Below, piece after piece: positions 1 through 11,952 of a stretch of 51,249 bases of DNA. The notes beneath the pieces were generated by a model. The model searched no databases, was not told where the DNA came from, and saw only the letters and a program-made list of their open reading frames with translations. The translations under genes and the position numbers were made by a program. Source of the DNA: Larkinella arboricola. Lineage in GTDB: Bacteria > Bacteroidota > Bacteroidia > Cytophagales > Spirosomataceae. How positions within the stretch are numbered: position 1 is the stretch's first letter; each line of letters starts with the position of its first letter. Location: the NCBI RefSeq assembly GCF_003259745.1, contig NZ_QLMC01000006.1:1-51249 (forward strand). The letters run 5' to 3'.

Positions 1-263
1 CACTTTTTTCCCAGAACCTCCTTAATAATTTCGTTTTGCAGACTCAGCTCGGCATACATCTTCTTCAGCCGGCGATTCTCTTCTTCCAACTCTTTAAGCC
101 GCTTGACTTCCGAAACCTGCATGCCGCCGTATTTGGCCCGCCAATTATAAAACGTGGCCTCACTAATGCCATGCTCCCGGGTAATCTGGGCGACGGTTTG
201 ACCGCTATCCTGTTGTTTAAGGATCGCTACAATCTGCGATTCGGTAAATCGATTTGCTTTCAT
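1..263 (-). CDS. IS3-family transposase OrfA, cut by window edge
   Basis: This is the N-terminal 87 codons of an insertion-sequence OrfA, reading out of the window on the left. The protein begins MKANRFTESQIVAILKQQ, the usual opening of IS3-group OrfA proteins. A helix-turn-helix follows (about residues 22-45, including HGISEATFYNWRAKYGG), then a leucine-zipper-like stretch (about 52-80, ELEEENRRLKKMYAELS) that mediates oligomerisation in this family. The start is the ATG at 263. OrfB, with the DDE catalytic domain, would lie to the left and is not visible. The element's end on this side may be near 338, where the sequence between the ORF and ordinary intergenic DNA contains TCAGGACA, but no partner repeat can be seen. 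Family assignment is secure from the protein; completeness is unknown. Confidence 0.88.
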   Translation of the reverse strand, partial: MKANRFTESQIVAILKQQDSGQTVAQITREHGISEATFYNWRAKYGGMQVSEVKRLKELEEENRRLKKMYAELSLQNEIIKEVLGKK

Positions 264-338
264 TCCCCTTTTCAATTACAGTGAAAGTTATGTTTTTTAC
301 GCTACTTTTCACTGGCTCATTTTTAAGGGTTCAGGACA

Positions 339-788
339 CTACGGTATCAGTATGCAAATCCAAGTTTTATGTCGGTTTTAGGGTTATACCGGTATTGGTC
401 CTTAAAAAGCCAAAACCGGATTTAACGGACCCAAGTAGTTAATAGGTACAAAAGAAGACATTCATAGTTGCTTTTACATCTTCTTCCAATAACTAGCATT
501 TATGACTTAGTTATCGAACCTCCTATCTGGAATGATGATTGTATGGTTCAAAAAGCCATTAAATTTTGGTCTAATAAAGGCATTGCTTATTTCTTCCCCT
601 TTCCAATAATTATAGCTTTTAACAGGACCGGTTCTACTAACTGAGCAGGTCAGTTATTGATCAGAAAGCCAGCCAAATTCTAATTTGAAAAGCTAACGGT
701 CAGCTCATTACGAAAGCATACTTTCAAACTAACAGTTCTGGTTTAGAGTTGAAACAAGTTGACTTGCCTGTTTTAAATTGAATGCCCT
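339..788. other. Intergenic region, no gene recognised
   Basis: About 450 bases between the IS3-type element and the lipoprotein gene. It is AT-rich. Short ORFs exist but none has recognisable protein content. It probably holds the promoter of the gene at 789; no convincing TAnnTTTG box was identified. It may include old insertion-sequence debris, which cannot be shown from sequence alone. Confidence 0.5.
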
Positions 789-1361
789 ATGCAAACAAAG
801 CTCTTCTCATCTCTATTCACACACGCGCTTTTAGCGATTTGTCTTCTGGCCTGCAATTCGACTGACAAATCAGAAAATCAGCCAACCAACCAAACGTCTA
901 CTAGCGTCAACCCATCAGACACGACACTCAATACCGAGACGGTGATGGAACATCCCACTCCACCCCCACCGGCGTTGCTTAGTTCGCAAAAAGGCCCTGA
1001 CGACTCGCAGGTTGATCTACTAAAAGCCCAGGTGAAAGGTAGTATCCTAACCGTGGAGTTGCAATACAAACCGGGATCGGAAGACAAACCAGTCTCGTCA
1101 ACCTACGCGATTAATCAGGTAAGCGTAACTGATGAAGTGACCACTAAAACCTATAGCGTTATGAAAGATGGGTCTGGTCACTACATGGCCTCCCCGATGC
1201 GGACGGATCAGGGAAAGCAACTGATTAATATTGCTATTTCTTCGTACGATAAGCCGGTTGCGGTTTGGTTTAAGTTTCCGGCTCCACCCGTCGACACCAA
1301 AACCATTGCCATTAAAATTCCGGACGTTGGCACCTACAAGGGTATACCGATTAGTCGATAA
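789..1361 (+). CDS. Hypothetical lipoprotein
   Basis: A 190-residue protein of unknown function. The N-terminus is a signal sequence ending in a lipobox (LLAC, Cys22), so it should be an exported lipoprotein. Residues about 23-60 are a Ser/Thr/Asn/Pro-rich linker with a short proline run (PTPPPP), typical of a flexible tether. The remaining approximately 130 residues look like a small beta-rich domain (alternating hydrophobic strands such as GSILTVELQY and AVWFKFPAPP). No family was recognised. It stands alone, convergent with the molybdopterin hydroxylase operon, and the two share the hairpin at 1385-1419 as a terminator. Confidence 0.75.
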   Translation: MQTKLFSSLFTHALLAICLLACNSTDKSENQPTNQTSTSVNPSDTTLNTETVMEHPTPPPPALLSSQKGPDDSQVDLLKAQVKGSILTVELQYKPGSEDKPVSSTYAINQVSVTDEVTTKTYSVMKDGSGHYMASPMRTDQGKQLINIAISSYDKPVAVWFKFPAPPVDTKTIAIKIPDVGTYKGIPISR

Positions 1362-1384
1362 CTCCCTGTACTGACTAGAAAGCC

Positions 1385-1419
1385 AAGAGCCGGAACCAAG
1401 TTGATGGGTTCCGGCTCTT
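1385..1419. terminator. Bidirectional hairpin terminator
   Basis: A perfect 13-bp inverted repeat (AAGAGCCGGAACC at 1385-1397, complement at 1407-1419) with a 9-base loop. It lies between two convergent genes that end at 1361 (+) and 1441 (-), so it can serve both. The stem is GC-rich; the following T-richness is modest. Confidence 0.8.
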
Positions 1420-1440
1420 ATCCTTTGGCACCAGCTTTTC

Positions 1441-3693
1441 TCAAATTCGTTTGTCCAGTACGGACTTAAACGGTTGATCATACTGGCGTTTACCCGTGGT
1501 TTTATACAAGGCGTTAGCCACCGCACCAAAGACAGGAGGAAAAGGAGGTTCCCCTAGTCCGGTCGGGTCAAGATCATTTTCGACAAAGTGAACTTCAATC
1601 TTCTTAGGAGCCTCATTATGCCGAATCAGGCGGTAGTTATGAAAGTTGCTTTGCTGGGCCGCACCCGCTTTATGCGTTAAGGACCCGTAAAAGGCATTGC
1701 CGATGCCGTCGACCACGGCCCCCTGCACCATATTGGTGGCCGCATCAGGGTTGACGACGATGCCACAGTCCATCGCACTAAATACCCGCTCGACGTAGGG
1801 CTGTCCATCGCGGGTGACCATATCGACCACGTGGGCCGCGTACGAGTTATGACAAAAATAAGCCGCCACCCCCCGGTGGTATTTCTCATTGCCAGGCTTG
1901 TTCCAGCCCGACTTGTCGCGTACCAACGTCAGTACGCCCGCATACCGGTCCGCATCATACTCATTATTTTTGCCGACCGGGGCCTCTTTGGCCCGTTTCA
2001 ACAGTTCCAGCCTGAATTCGATGGGGTCTTTCCCCATCGCCTCGGCTACTTCATCCAGGAAAGATTGTTCAGCGGCCGCGTTGAAGTTGGAGCGCGGGGC
2101 CCGGAACGCACCAATGGTGATGTTAGAGGGAATCTCCCAGCCTTCGGCCAGGTAGTTCTCCACCGCTCCGGCCGGAAACCGGTTGGCGTGAATGGCATGC
2201 TCGGGGATGCCGCCCCCTTTGACATGGAACCCAATCAGATTTTTGTTCGCATCCAAAGCCGCGCGGTACGTCGCCGTGTACATGGGCCGGTAGATGCCGT
2301 AGGTCATGTCGTCTTCGCGGGTGTAGATCAGTTTGATCGGTGCTTTGGCTCGTTTGGAAATCAGGGCGGCTTCGATCAGATAATGTCCATACGCCCGGCG
2401 GCCAAAGCCGCCCCCCATCCGCGTCATCTGAATCTCGATCTTGTCGGCTGGAAGGCCTAATCGTTTGACCAGCGTCGGCTCCGTCCAGCCCGGTGCCTGC
2501 AAGGGGCCCACCAACAAGGCTTTTTCATCGGTCACATGGGCGAAAAAGTTCATCGGCTCCATGCAATTGTGGGCTAAGAAGGGGGCATTATAGGTACGCT
2601 CGATCACCTGGGCTGCATTCTTAAACGCCGTTTCGGGGTCCCCGTCTTTTCGTAATTGCTGCGCTGGTTTTTTGGACCATTCCTGCATTTTTTCCAGCTG
2701 AGCTGAGGTACTTTCCAGTTCTCCTGGAACCGTGACCTCCCGTTTTCCGCCCCGGCCCGTCATGGTATCTTTCGTATCGCCAGCCGGCTCCCACTCCACC
2801 TTTAGCTTTTTACGGGCATTCATGACCTCCCAGGTGGTCTTACCCACCACCACCAGCAAATCGTTGAAGGTACGGGTGTCAAAACCGCCCTGTTCGAAAC
2901 CGTCTTCGTACAGTTTCAGGCTGAAGACGTCCTTAATACCCGGCATCTTAAGGGTTTGCGAGGCATCGAACGATTTGAGTTTCATGCCGAAGGCCGGTGG
3001 ATGCTGAATCATGGCGATGAGCATGCCTGGGGCCCGGTAGTCCAGTCCGAAAAGCGGTTTGCCGGTGACGATCTTCGGACCTTCCACATTTTTCTTCGAT
3101 TTTCTAACAATCGAAAAATCTTTCGGGGCTTTTAATTTGGTGCCTTTGGGCACCGGAAGGGTAGCGGCTTTCGAGGCCATCTCGCCGTATTTGGCCGATT
3201 TGCCGCTCGCATGACGCAGTACCCCGGCTTTGGTCGTTACCTCATCGACAGGAACCCCCCAGCTTTGGGCGGCTGCTTCCCGCAGCATTTGCCGGGCGGC
3301 CGCCCCGGCTTCCCGCAGGGGTTTCCAGTACATGCGCACGGAATTACTCCCGCCGGTGAACTGCGGCCCTAACTTCGTGTTATCATGTGGCCCCATTTCA
3401 ACCACAACCCCCTTCCAGTCGACGTCTAATTCTTCGGCGACCATCATGGGCAGGGACGTCATCACATTCTGACCAAATTCAGGATTGGGACAGATCAGTT
3501 TGACCAAATTGGTCGCGGTGATCTGAATGTAGCCGTTAAGCTGGCTCCACTGCTCGGGCACGTTCAGGGCCTTGAGTTTGTCGGCGGCTTTGGCGCTGGA
3601 CAACCAGCTCACACTGAGCATCATGCCACCCCCTGCCAGCAGCGAAGCCTTTAAGAACGAACGCCGGTTATGGGTTGTTTTGTCTGTCGTCAT
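1441..3693 (-). CDS. Molybdopterin-binding subunit of a xanthine-oxidase-family hydroxylase (IorB-like)
   Basis: A 750-residue catalytic subunit of the isoquinoline 1-oxidoreductase / aldehyde dehydrogenase branch of molybdenum hydroxylases. The substrate cannot be read from the sequence. The N-terminus carries a twin-arginine signal (NRRSFLKASLLAGGG), so the folded Mo enzyme is probably exported by Tat with its Fe-S partner. The glycine-rich cofactor motif MGGGFGRR and the C-terminal GLGEPPFPP, which contains the family's catalytic glutamate, are both present. The ATG at 3693 is preferred to the longer reading from 3780 because it places the Tat motif near the N-terminus. It starts 10 bp after the stop of the Fe-S subunit, which indicates translational coupling. 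The operon order is xdhC-like, Fe-S subunit, this subunit. Confidence 0.92.
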   Translation of the reverse strand: MTTDKTTHNRRSFLKASLLAGGGMMLSVSWLSSAKAADKLKALNVPEQWSQLNGYIQITATNLVKLICPNPEFGQNVMTSLPMMVAEELDVDWKGVVVEMGPHDNTKLGPQFTGGSNSVRMYWKPLREAGAAARQMLREAAAQSWGVPVDEVTTKAGVLRHASGKSAKYGEMASKAATLPVPKGTKLKAPKDFSIVRKSKKNVEGPKIVTGKPLFGLDYRAPGMLIAMIQHPPAFGMKLKSFDASQTLKMPGIKDVFSLKLYEDGFEQGGFDTRTFNDLLVVVGKTTWEVMNARKKLKVEWEPAGDTKDTMTGRGGKREVTVPGELESTSAQLEKMQEWSKKPAQQLRKDGDPETAFKNAAQVIERTYNAPFLAHNCMEPMNFFAHVTDEKALLVGPLQAPGWTEPTLVKRLGLPADKIEIQMTRMGGGFGRRAYGHYLIEAALISKRAKAPIKLIYTREDDMTYGIYRPMYTATYRAALDANKNLIGFHVKGGGIPEHAIHANRFPAGAVENYLAEGWEIPSNITIGAFRAPRSNFNAAAEQSFLDEVAEAMGKDPIEFRLELLKRAKEAPVGKNNEYDADRYAGVLTLVRDKSGWNKPGNEKYHRGVAAYFCHNSYAAHVVDMVTRDGQPYVERVFSAMDCGIVVNPDAATNMVQGAVVDGIGNAFYGSLTHKAGAAQQSNFHNYRLIRHNEAPKKIEVHFVENDLDPTGLGEPPFPPVFGAVANALYKTTGKRQYDQPFKSVLDKRI

Positions 3694-3703
3694 GGTCTGG
3701 GAG

Positions 3704-4183
3704 TCATTTACGGGTTGATGAGCCAGCGGTCTCCTTTGCTGCCGATTTGATCGCTTCTTTAATGAGCAGGTAGGTTCCACAGCGACAGATGTTGCCGCTC
3801 ATGGCCGCGTCGATGTCTTCGTCGGTCGGCTTGGGATTCTGTTTCAATAACGCAGCCGCCGTCATAATCTGGCCCGCCTGACAGTAGCCACACTGCGCTA
3901 CATCGTGTTCGATCCACGCCTTCTGGACCGGGTGATCGCCCCTGGCCGACAGGCCTTCGATGGTGGTGATGGCCTGCTTGCCAACGGCCGAAACGGGCAG
4001 CTGGCAGGACGGGACGGCAACGCCGTCTACGTGCACCTTGCAGGCTCCGCACTGGGCGATACCACAGCCGTACTTGGTACCGGGTAGGTCCAGATGATCA
4101 CGTAATACCCACAGCATGGGCGTGGACGGATCGACATTCACCGGCCGGATTTTTCCGTTAATTTTTAGATGATACGTAGCCAC
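3704..4183 (-). CDS. [2Fe-2S] subunit of a molybdenum hydroxylase (IorA/CoxS-like)
   Basis: A 159-residue small subunit that passes electrons from the molybdopterin site. Both iron-sulfur clusters are complete: the plant-ferredoxin-type set is Cys40, Cys45, Cys48 and Cys60 (CGIAQCGAC), and the alpha-helical domain has Cys98, Cys101, Cys133 and Cys135 (CGYCQAGQ and CRCGTY). Length and order match IorA-type subunits. There is no FAD-binding subunit nearby, which fits the two-subunit IorAB type whose electrons go to a membrane or periplasmic acceptor. It has no signal peptide of its own and would be co-exported with the Tat-bearing large subunit. It lies 38 bp downstream of the xdhC-like gene. 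Confidence 0.95.
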   Translation of the reverse strand: MATYHLKINGKIRPVNVDPSTPMLWVLRDHLDLPGTKYGCGIAQCGACKVHVDGVAVPSCQLPVSAVGKQAITTIEGLSARGDHPVQKAWIEHDVAQCGYCQAGQIMTAAALLKQNPKPTDEDIDAAMSGNICRCGTYLLIKEAIKSAAKETAGSSTRK

Positions 4184-4221
4184 AGGGATAGGATTTAATT
4201 CGTTCTATAAAGTTAGTCGTT

Positions 4222-5355
4222 TTAATCTAATACTTGCTGATAATCAATGGGTGATCGCTCATGAATGGGGCCTAATTTGTCGGTCAGAAAACCAGCGTTC
4301 CGCCCGCTGAAAAAGGCTTTTATCTCACCCAGAATCGATAGGGCGATTTCATCAGGGGTTTCCGCACCCAAATCCAGCCCAATGGGAGAATGAACACGTC
4401 TGAGCGCCTGTTGAGAAAAGAATTGACCCGTCTTGATCCACGCAGCCTGCATTTTCTCGTAGCGTTTACGGGGCCCCAGCAGGCCGATATATGGTACATC
4501 CGTCGACAGCAGCCTGGTTAACACGGCCAGATCGTAGTGGTAGTTGTGCGACATGAGCACGGCCGCGGTCCGATCCGTCCAGGAAAGTTTGTCCGTTATT
4601 GCCTCGGCATCAGCGTAAAGCAAACAGGTCGCCTGGGGAAAGCGTTTGGGCGCTAAATGAGCGATGCAATCTTCGGTCACGGTAACCCGCCAGCCGATTT
4701 CCGTAGCCAGCCGAGTAAGCGGAATTGTATCATAGCCCGCCCCAAAAATAACGAGTTCAATGCCCGAATCCATCCGTTCGATAAACACGTCAACGGCACC
4801 GCCGACCAGCCAAATCGTCGTTGTCAGGGGCTTACCGACTTCCATCACCCGCTCCATATCGGGCCGAAGCCAGGCCGGAATTTCGTCCGTTTGCTGCCCT
4901 GTGAGTACAAAACGACTCCCCTCCCGCAAGTCTATGCCGGGCGTCTTCCGGCAAATCGTGGCGATGACGCGTCGGTCACGAACCCGGCTGAATTCGCGCA
5001 ACAAGGTAATGGGATTGACCGGATCAGCGGTATCAATTGGCTCAATAAACACATCGATAATGCCGTTGCAACCCAACCCAACGCCCAGGCTATTGGCCTC
5101 ATCGTCCATGGTATCGTAGCGCACGACCATCGGTTTACCATTCAGCATAACCTGACGGGCTTTGCGCAGGGCGTCGCCTTCCAAACAGCCACCACTGATG
5201 GCCCCTTCCCAGCGGCCGTCGTCACTCACCAGCATGCGGGCACCGGGACGGCGGTAGGCGGAGCCTTCGACGTAAACAACCGTAGCCAACGCCACTTTGC
5301 GGTGAGAATGGTCTAGTTGGTCATATATAGCCAGAATACGATTAATCTCTTTCAT
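4222..5355 (-). CDS. XdhC/CoxI-family molybdenum hydroxylase maturation protein
   Basis: A 377-residue cytoplasmic chaperone expected to bind and sulfurate molybdenum cofactor and insert it into the hydroxylase encoded downstream. The N-terminal XdhC_CoxI domain has the SGGCLEGD motif (residues 54-61). The C-terminal Rossmann-like XdhC domain starts at LVIFGAGYDTIPL (GAG at 205-207) and ends with the conserved HSPIGLDLGAETPDEIALSILGEI, quoted here in two parts: HSPIGLDLGAE and TPDEIALSILGEI. It is the first gene of the operon. A composite AraC-type operator and promoter lie at 5440-5508, about 85 bp upstream of the start. Start at the ATG at 5355. Confidence 0.93.
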   Translation of the reverse strand: MKEINRILAIYDQLDHSHRKVALATVVYVEGSAYRRPGARMLVSDDGRWEGAISGGCLEGDALRKARQVMLNGKPMVVRYDTMDDEANSLGVGLGCNGIIDVFIEPIDTADPVNPITLLREFSRVRDRRVIATICRKTPGIDLREGSRFVLTGQQTDEIPAWLRPDMERVMEVGKPLTTTIWLVGGAVDVFIERMDSGIELVIFGAGYDTIPLTRLATEIGWRVTVTEDCIAHLAPKRFPQATCLLYADAEAITDKLSWTDRTAAVLMSHNYHYDLAVLTRLLSTDVPYIGLLGPRKRYEKMQAAWIKTGQFFSQQALRRVHSPIGLDLGAETPDEIALSILGEIKAFFSGRNAGFLTDKLGPIHERSPIDYQQVLD

Positions 5356-5439
5356 ATTCGTGCGCGCTCAATGGGAGTCATCAAAAAATTGCAAAAGCCA
5401 AGCTCAGGCGAGTAACCACCTGCTAGGTCGGGTGTTCTA

Positions 5440-5508
5440 ACAAAGATCCGGTTTATACGTCTATCGGATGGTATACAGATTCCGGATATTACTACCAATA
5501 TTCCGGAT
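5440..5508 (-). promoter_or_regulatory. AraC-type operator plus promoter, copy A
   Basis: On the plus strand, a direct repeat ATTCCGGAT occurs at 5479-5487 and 5500-5508, exactly 21 bp apart. It is preceded by GGTATACAG (5470-5478) and split by TTACTACCA. Reading toward xdhC on the minus strand, GGTATACAG is followed after exactly 20 bases by GGATCTTTGT (5449-5440), which resembles the Bacteroidota -7 box TAnnTTTG at five of six fixed positions. Copies B (14622-14690) and C (18894-18962) have the same parts at the same distances. The protein bound is inferred to be the AraC regulator at 14757. Confidence 0.8.
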
Positions 5509-5563
5509 TATATCGGCGTAGACCAGCAATTTACCTGTTACGGATAGACTAGATAGAGTGGAA

Positions 5564-6061
5564 TTATTTATCTAGGCTGTTGTATTCTTTGTCGCTCACC
5601 GGTTGTAGCCAGGTCACTCGACCCGTTGCGGTATTGGGCGTAATGGCGACCTGTCTAAATTCGACGGTTGGCGAAGCGCCATGCCAATGCGGCACATTCG
5701 GAGGGCATTTTACCGCGTCGCCTTTCCGAAGAATTTGGATGGGTTTTCCCCGCTCCTGGTAGTAGCCAATGCCGCCCAATGCCAGCAAAACTTGGCCACC
5801 CGCGTGGCGATGCCAATGGGAGCGTGCCCCTGGTTCAAAGGTTACATAGCCCACCGGGATGTTGAAGGCGCTGTCGGCTTCGATCAACGGCTGCACCCAG
5901 ACGGTTCCGGTAAAATTACGAGCGGGTGCCCGCTGACCTTTAGGAAAAATAGGGCTCGTATCCATCTTCGTTTTCCCATGGGGTTGGGCGTATAGCTGAC
6001 AACTGGCAAAACCAATGAGTAGGATAGCTACAAGGCTATGTGCAATTCGTTTATTTTTCAT
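5564..6061 (-). CDS. Secreted cupin-domain protein
   Basis: A 165-residue single-domain cupin, exported. The metal-binding histidines are visible as HWHRHAGGQ (residues 82-86) and PHWHGA (125-127), so a metal-dependent oxidoreductase or isomerase role is possible; the substrate is unknown. The ATG at 6061 is preferred over one at 6097 because it opens directly into a signal peptide (MKNKRIAHSLVAILLIGF). FASCQLYAQ could be cut as an ordinary signal or, less typically, as a lipobox. It is a paralogue of the cupin at 11953, sharing IFPKG, YYQERGKP and HWHGA. It is the last gene of the eleven-gene run, 44 bp after the CMD gene. Confidence 0.85.
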   Translation of the reverse strand: MKNKRIAHSLVAILLIGFASCQLYAQPHGKTKMDTSPIFPKGQRAPARNFTGTVWVQPLIEADSAFNIPVGYVTFEPGARSHWHRHAGGQVLLALGGIGYYQERGKPIQILRKGDAVKCPPNVPHWHGASPTVEFRQVAITPNTATGRVTWLQPVSDKEYNSLDK

Positions 6062-6104
6062 AAAGTTGGCTACGAAGGATTTGTGCTTATGCATCAAAAA
6101 GTTT

Positions 6105-6830
6105 TTACCGCTTTGACGATATAACCTGAGTTAAAACCGTACGACCGGCTTGGGCTTCCGCATTACCAACGGCTGTTTCGATCAGATCAAACGCTTGCTT
6201 CAATTGCTCTTCACTCAGACCTACGTGCAAACAAATACCCAGGTGACTTTGCAGCATGGGCTCCACGCCTCCTAGGCTGGTGAGCACCGAAATGGTGGTC
6301 AGTTCCCGGTCGGCATAACTCAGCACGTCACGCTCAAAAATGTCGGCAAACAAATGCTCTTTCAGAAACACGTCAATCTCCGGGCTAAAGGCCGAATATC
6401 CTCGCTTGGGGCCGGTTTCGGGCTGGCCGGTTAATTGCTGGAGCACTTTTTTACCGCGTTCGTACTTAGGTTCCTGGCTCGTAATGGGCGAAGCTTCCTG
6501 ACCTACCTGGTCGGTAATACCCCTCTTCTTTCGCTCTTCCAGCACCGTCATCAAGGTCTGTAACCCCCGAATACATCTTGGGAAACCACAGTACGCGTAT
6601 AAGTGGACCAGCACTTCCTTGATTTCGGCCACCGTCAGGCCTGCGTCTAAGCCGTTGTTGAGGGCGAGCTGTAGTTTTTGCAGATCCCCTTTGGCCGTGA
6701 GGCCAGCTATGACAACAATACTCCGTTGCTTAGGCGACAAGGTGGCTGATTGATCCATCGGGCTTTGTGCATTGAGTTGGTTAAAACCGATGAGCCAACT
6801 AAGCAGTACACTGCTAAAAAAGAGCCGCAT
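6105..6830 (-). CDS. Secreted carboxymuconolactone-decarboxylase/AhpD-like protein
   Basis: A 241-residue protein with two CMD-type helical domains: residues about 35-105 (SIVVIAGLTAKGD, then YAYCGFPRCIRG) and about 160-235 (YADRELTTISVLTSLGG, SHLGICLHVGLS). The family includes gamma-carboxymuconolactone decarboxylase and AhpD-type peroxidase partners. The first domain keeps two cysteines in CGFPRC (CxxxC rather than the AhpD CxxC), so thiol redox activity is uncertain. A signal peptide is present. The ATG at 6830 opens directly into it; an upstream ATG at 6866 would overlap the esterase gene by 14 bp. Confidence 0.85.
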   Translation of the reverse strand: MRLFFSSVLLSWLIGFNQLNAQSPMDQSATLSPKQRSIVVIAGLTAKGDLQKLQLALNNGLDAGLTVAEIKEVLVHLYAYCGFPRCIRGLQTLMTVLEERKKRGITDQVGQEASPITSQEPKYERGKKVLQQLTGQPETGPKRGYSAFSPEIDVFLKEHLFADIFERDVLSYADRELTTISVLTSLGGVEPMLQSHLGICLHVGLSEEQLKQAFDLIETAVGNAEAQAGRTVLTQVISSKR

Positions 6831-6852
6831 TGATTTGACTGAACGTGTTCGG

Positions 6853-7974
6853 TTAATCCAAGCCATTGTCTTTTAGAAATTTAGCTAGTAAGTCGGCTAT
6901 TTCGAGGTTGTTCAGATCGGAAAAGGGAAAATGGGTATTGCCTTTAATGCCAACTTCGGGCAGGTGCACCACCTGGGCATTACCGCCATGTTTGTTGATG
7001 GTGGCGGCCCAGATTTTGGCCATCGCAAGCCCGGCCCGCCAATGATCTTTATTCCACACGGTAGACGGCTCTTTCGCAATGTTGTCGCCGTAGTAAACGA
7101 TAATTGGAATTTTAGTGAGCTTGTTGAAATCCGATACAGAGACCTCTACGCCTTTCAGCTCGCCAAAAAGAGAGGCTGACGGGATGGGCCTTGGCAACTC
7201 ACCCGGCGGAAATACAAAACTGCTGAAGGGTTCATAGGCGATAACCGCCTTCACGTTGGGGTTTTTGATGGCGGTAAACCAGCCCGGCCCTCCCCCCTGC
7301 GAATGCGTAATTAAAATTCCGGCCCCGATTCGATCAAACAAGCGGGAGCAGGCATTGGAGACAATGGTTGGGTCAAAACTCCCTGTGTTCGGCGTCATTT
7401 GCCGGAAAAACTGCTCCAAAGAAGCGGTATCGCTGGGGAATTGAACCCCGTCAAAATAATCCGGATAGTTGCCGATTCTGAACTGGGTAAACCAGAACTG
7501 TTCGTCAGGCGTCGGCGTGATCGTTGTTGCCACCAGACTTTTTCCTGCTTCGCCCCGTCGGGGTTGGTCGAGTAAATAAACGCCATAACCCCGCCGGAGG
7601 AATATCGTTTGAAAACCTTCCCGTCCATCGGGCGTAGACTCCCAGGTCTTTTTGGACTCCCCAGCCCCGTGTAGAAAAATAAGTGGGTATTTACGGGATT
7701 GGGGCGGAATCTGATAAAATACATACGCATGATCGCCGTGCAAGGTTTGCCCCTGGGGCTTTAATGCATTCGTCAAATCGAATTGCCCCGGTTCGGCAAG
7801 GGTCGTTCCACTGACCATAAAACTACCTTGCTGTTGAATGATTAACGAACCTGTAGGGGTGCTCTTTTTCGTTGATATACAGGCCGTCAGAAGTACAAAC
7901 GAGACGACCAACAACCGAGCAACGTATCCTTTCGAATTGTTTACCGGATTGGATTGATTAACAAGGCTCCTCAT
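6853..7974 (-). CDS. Exported alpha/beta hydrolase, esterase-713-like lipoprotein
   Basis: A 373-residue lipoprotein (lipobox LLTAC, Cys32) with an alpha/beta-hydrolase fold. Visible are the oxyanion HGAG (102-105), the nucleophile elbow THSQGGG (Ser225) and a late histidine (GNTHFPFSD, His348). The stretch after HGAG (KKTWESTPDGREGF, then FLRRGYGVYLLDQPRRG) resembles Alcaligenes esterase 713, a family of exported esterases of uncertain natural substrate. The gene overlaps the upstream ABM gene by 4 bp (ATGA), so the two are translationally coupled. The long hydrophobic n-terminal segment and lipobox suggest outer-membrane or periplasmic anchoring. Confidence 0.88.
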   Translation of the reverse strand: MRSLVNQSNPVNNSKGYVARLLVVSFVLLTACISTKKSTPTGSLIIQQQGSFMVSGTTLAEPGQFDLTNALKPQGQTLHGDHAYVFYQIPPQSRKYPLIFLHGAGESKKTWESTPDGREGFQTIFLRRGYGVYLLDQPRRGEAGKSLVATTITPTPDEQFWFTQFRIGNYPDYFDGVQFPSDTASLEQFFRQMTPNTGSFDPTIVSNACSRLFDRIGAGILITHSQGGGPGWFTAIKNPNVKAVIAYEPFSSFVFPPGELPRPIPSASLFGELKGVEVSVSDFNKLTKIPIIVYYGDNIAKEPSTVWNKDHWRAGLAMAKIWAATINKHGGNAQVVHLPEVGIKGNTHFPFSDLNNLEIADLLAKFLKDNGLD

Positions 7975-8438
7975 TTTTCTTCGGTTAATTTCCTGAATAG
8001 TAAAGGCATTGAAACCGCATCAATTAATCCCATCTCGACTAGCTTCAATGATTTTACCATGTTCAGCGTAGTCGTTTTATACTTCTGGAAGTGGGGTGTT
8101 TTCAAGTGCTGCTCGTAAGCAGCTTTGCTGGCGTATATTTCCAAAATCCTCACCAACGCAGGGTTTTCTTTTTGATACATGGGAAAGATGGCAATGACCC
8201 CTGGCTCCCGTTTTACCGAGGCCGTTGCTTCTTCCGCCAGAATAGCTTTGTACTTTTCCAAATCAGCCGGGGCTATTTCAATTTCGGCCATACGCACCAT
8301 CATTTCCGGTTGCTGTGCTGAAGCCAGGTGGTGACTGAGCAAAACGAATACCAGAACTAAAAAAGAAACCAGTTTACCCGTAGCCTGGGCACGGCAAGCG
8401 GCGCATTGCTTGTTCATTCTGTGCGGAGATAAGTTCAT
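7971..8438 (-). CDS. Exported ABM-domain (antibiotic biosynthesis monooxygenase-like) protein
   Basis: A 155-residue exported protein with one ABM domain (about residues 45-140: VRMAEIEIAPADLEKYKAIL, then EPGVIAIFPMYQKENPALVRI, quoted here in shortened parts: EPGVIAIFPMYQ and IYASKAAYEQHLKTPHFQKY). Family members are cofactor-free monooxygenases of quinols or similar aromatics, such as YgiN. The usual AYxxHL...H pattern is kept. The N-terminal signal peptide (LVSFLVLVFVLLSHHLASAQ) is unusual for a family that is normally cytoplasmic. An alternative start is Met8 (8417). Overlaps the esterase gene by 4 bp. Confidence 0.85.
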   Translation of the reverse strand: MNLSPHRMNKQCAACRAQATGKLVSFLVLVFVLLSHHLASAQQPEMMVRMAEIEIAPADLEKYKAILAEEATASVKREPGVIAIFPMYQKENPALVRILEIYASKAAYEQHLKTPHFQKYKTTTLNMVKSLKLVEMGLIDAVSMPLLFRKLTEEK

Positions 8439-8488
8439 GGTTTATTAGCTGCTGCCATAAATCAAAGACGCTAATTTAAGGCATCGGC

Positions 8489-10133
<1,645 letters not shown>

Positions 10134-10244
10134 AGCTATATATTTGTTATGGGACAGGTCTTTCGCGTTGCATCAGAGTAGGTGTTGCCACCCACCTACT
10201 TAATCTGACGACTACCAGAGCCAAAAACCCATTGCTTTTCACTA

Positions 10245-11904
<1,660 letters not shown>

Positions 11905-11952
11905 GACGTATAAAGTTTACAGGGTTATTATCCTTACAGGAGTACGAACCGG

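Noticed and set aside
339-440. Second copy of the AraC composite site (GGTTATACCGGTATTGG near 382)
   Set aside because: Only short GGTAT-like similarity; no half-sites at 21 bp and no CTTTG box at the right distance.
1831-2460. 209-codon plus-strand frame inside the Mo hydroxylase gene
   Set aside because: It is the antisense shadow of a strongly supported catalytic domain with conserved motifs.
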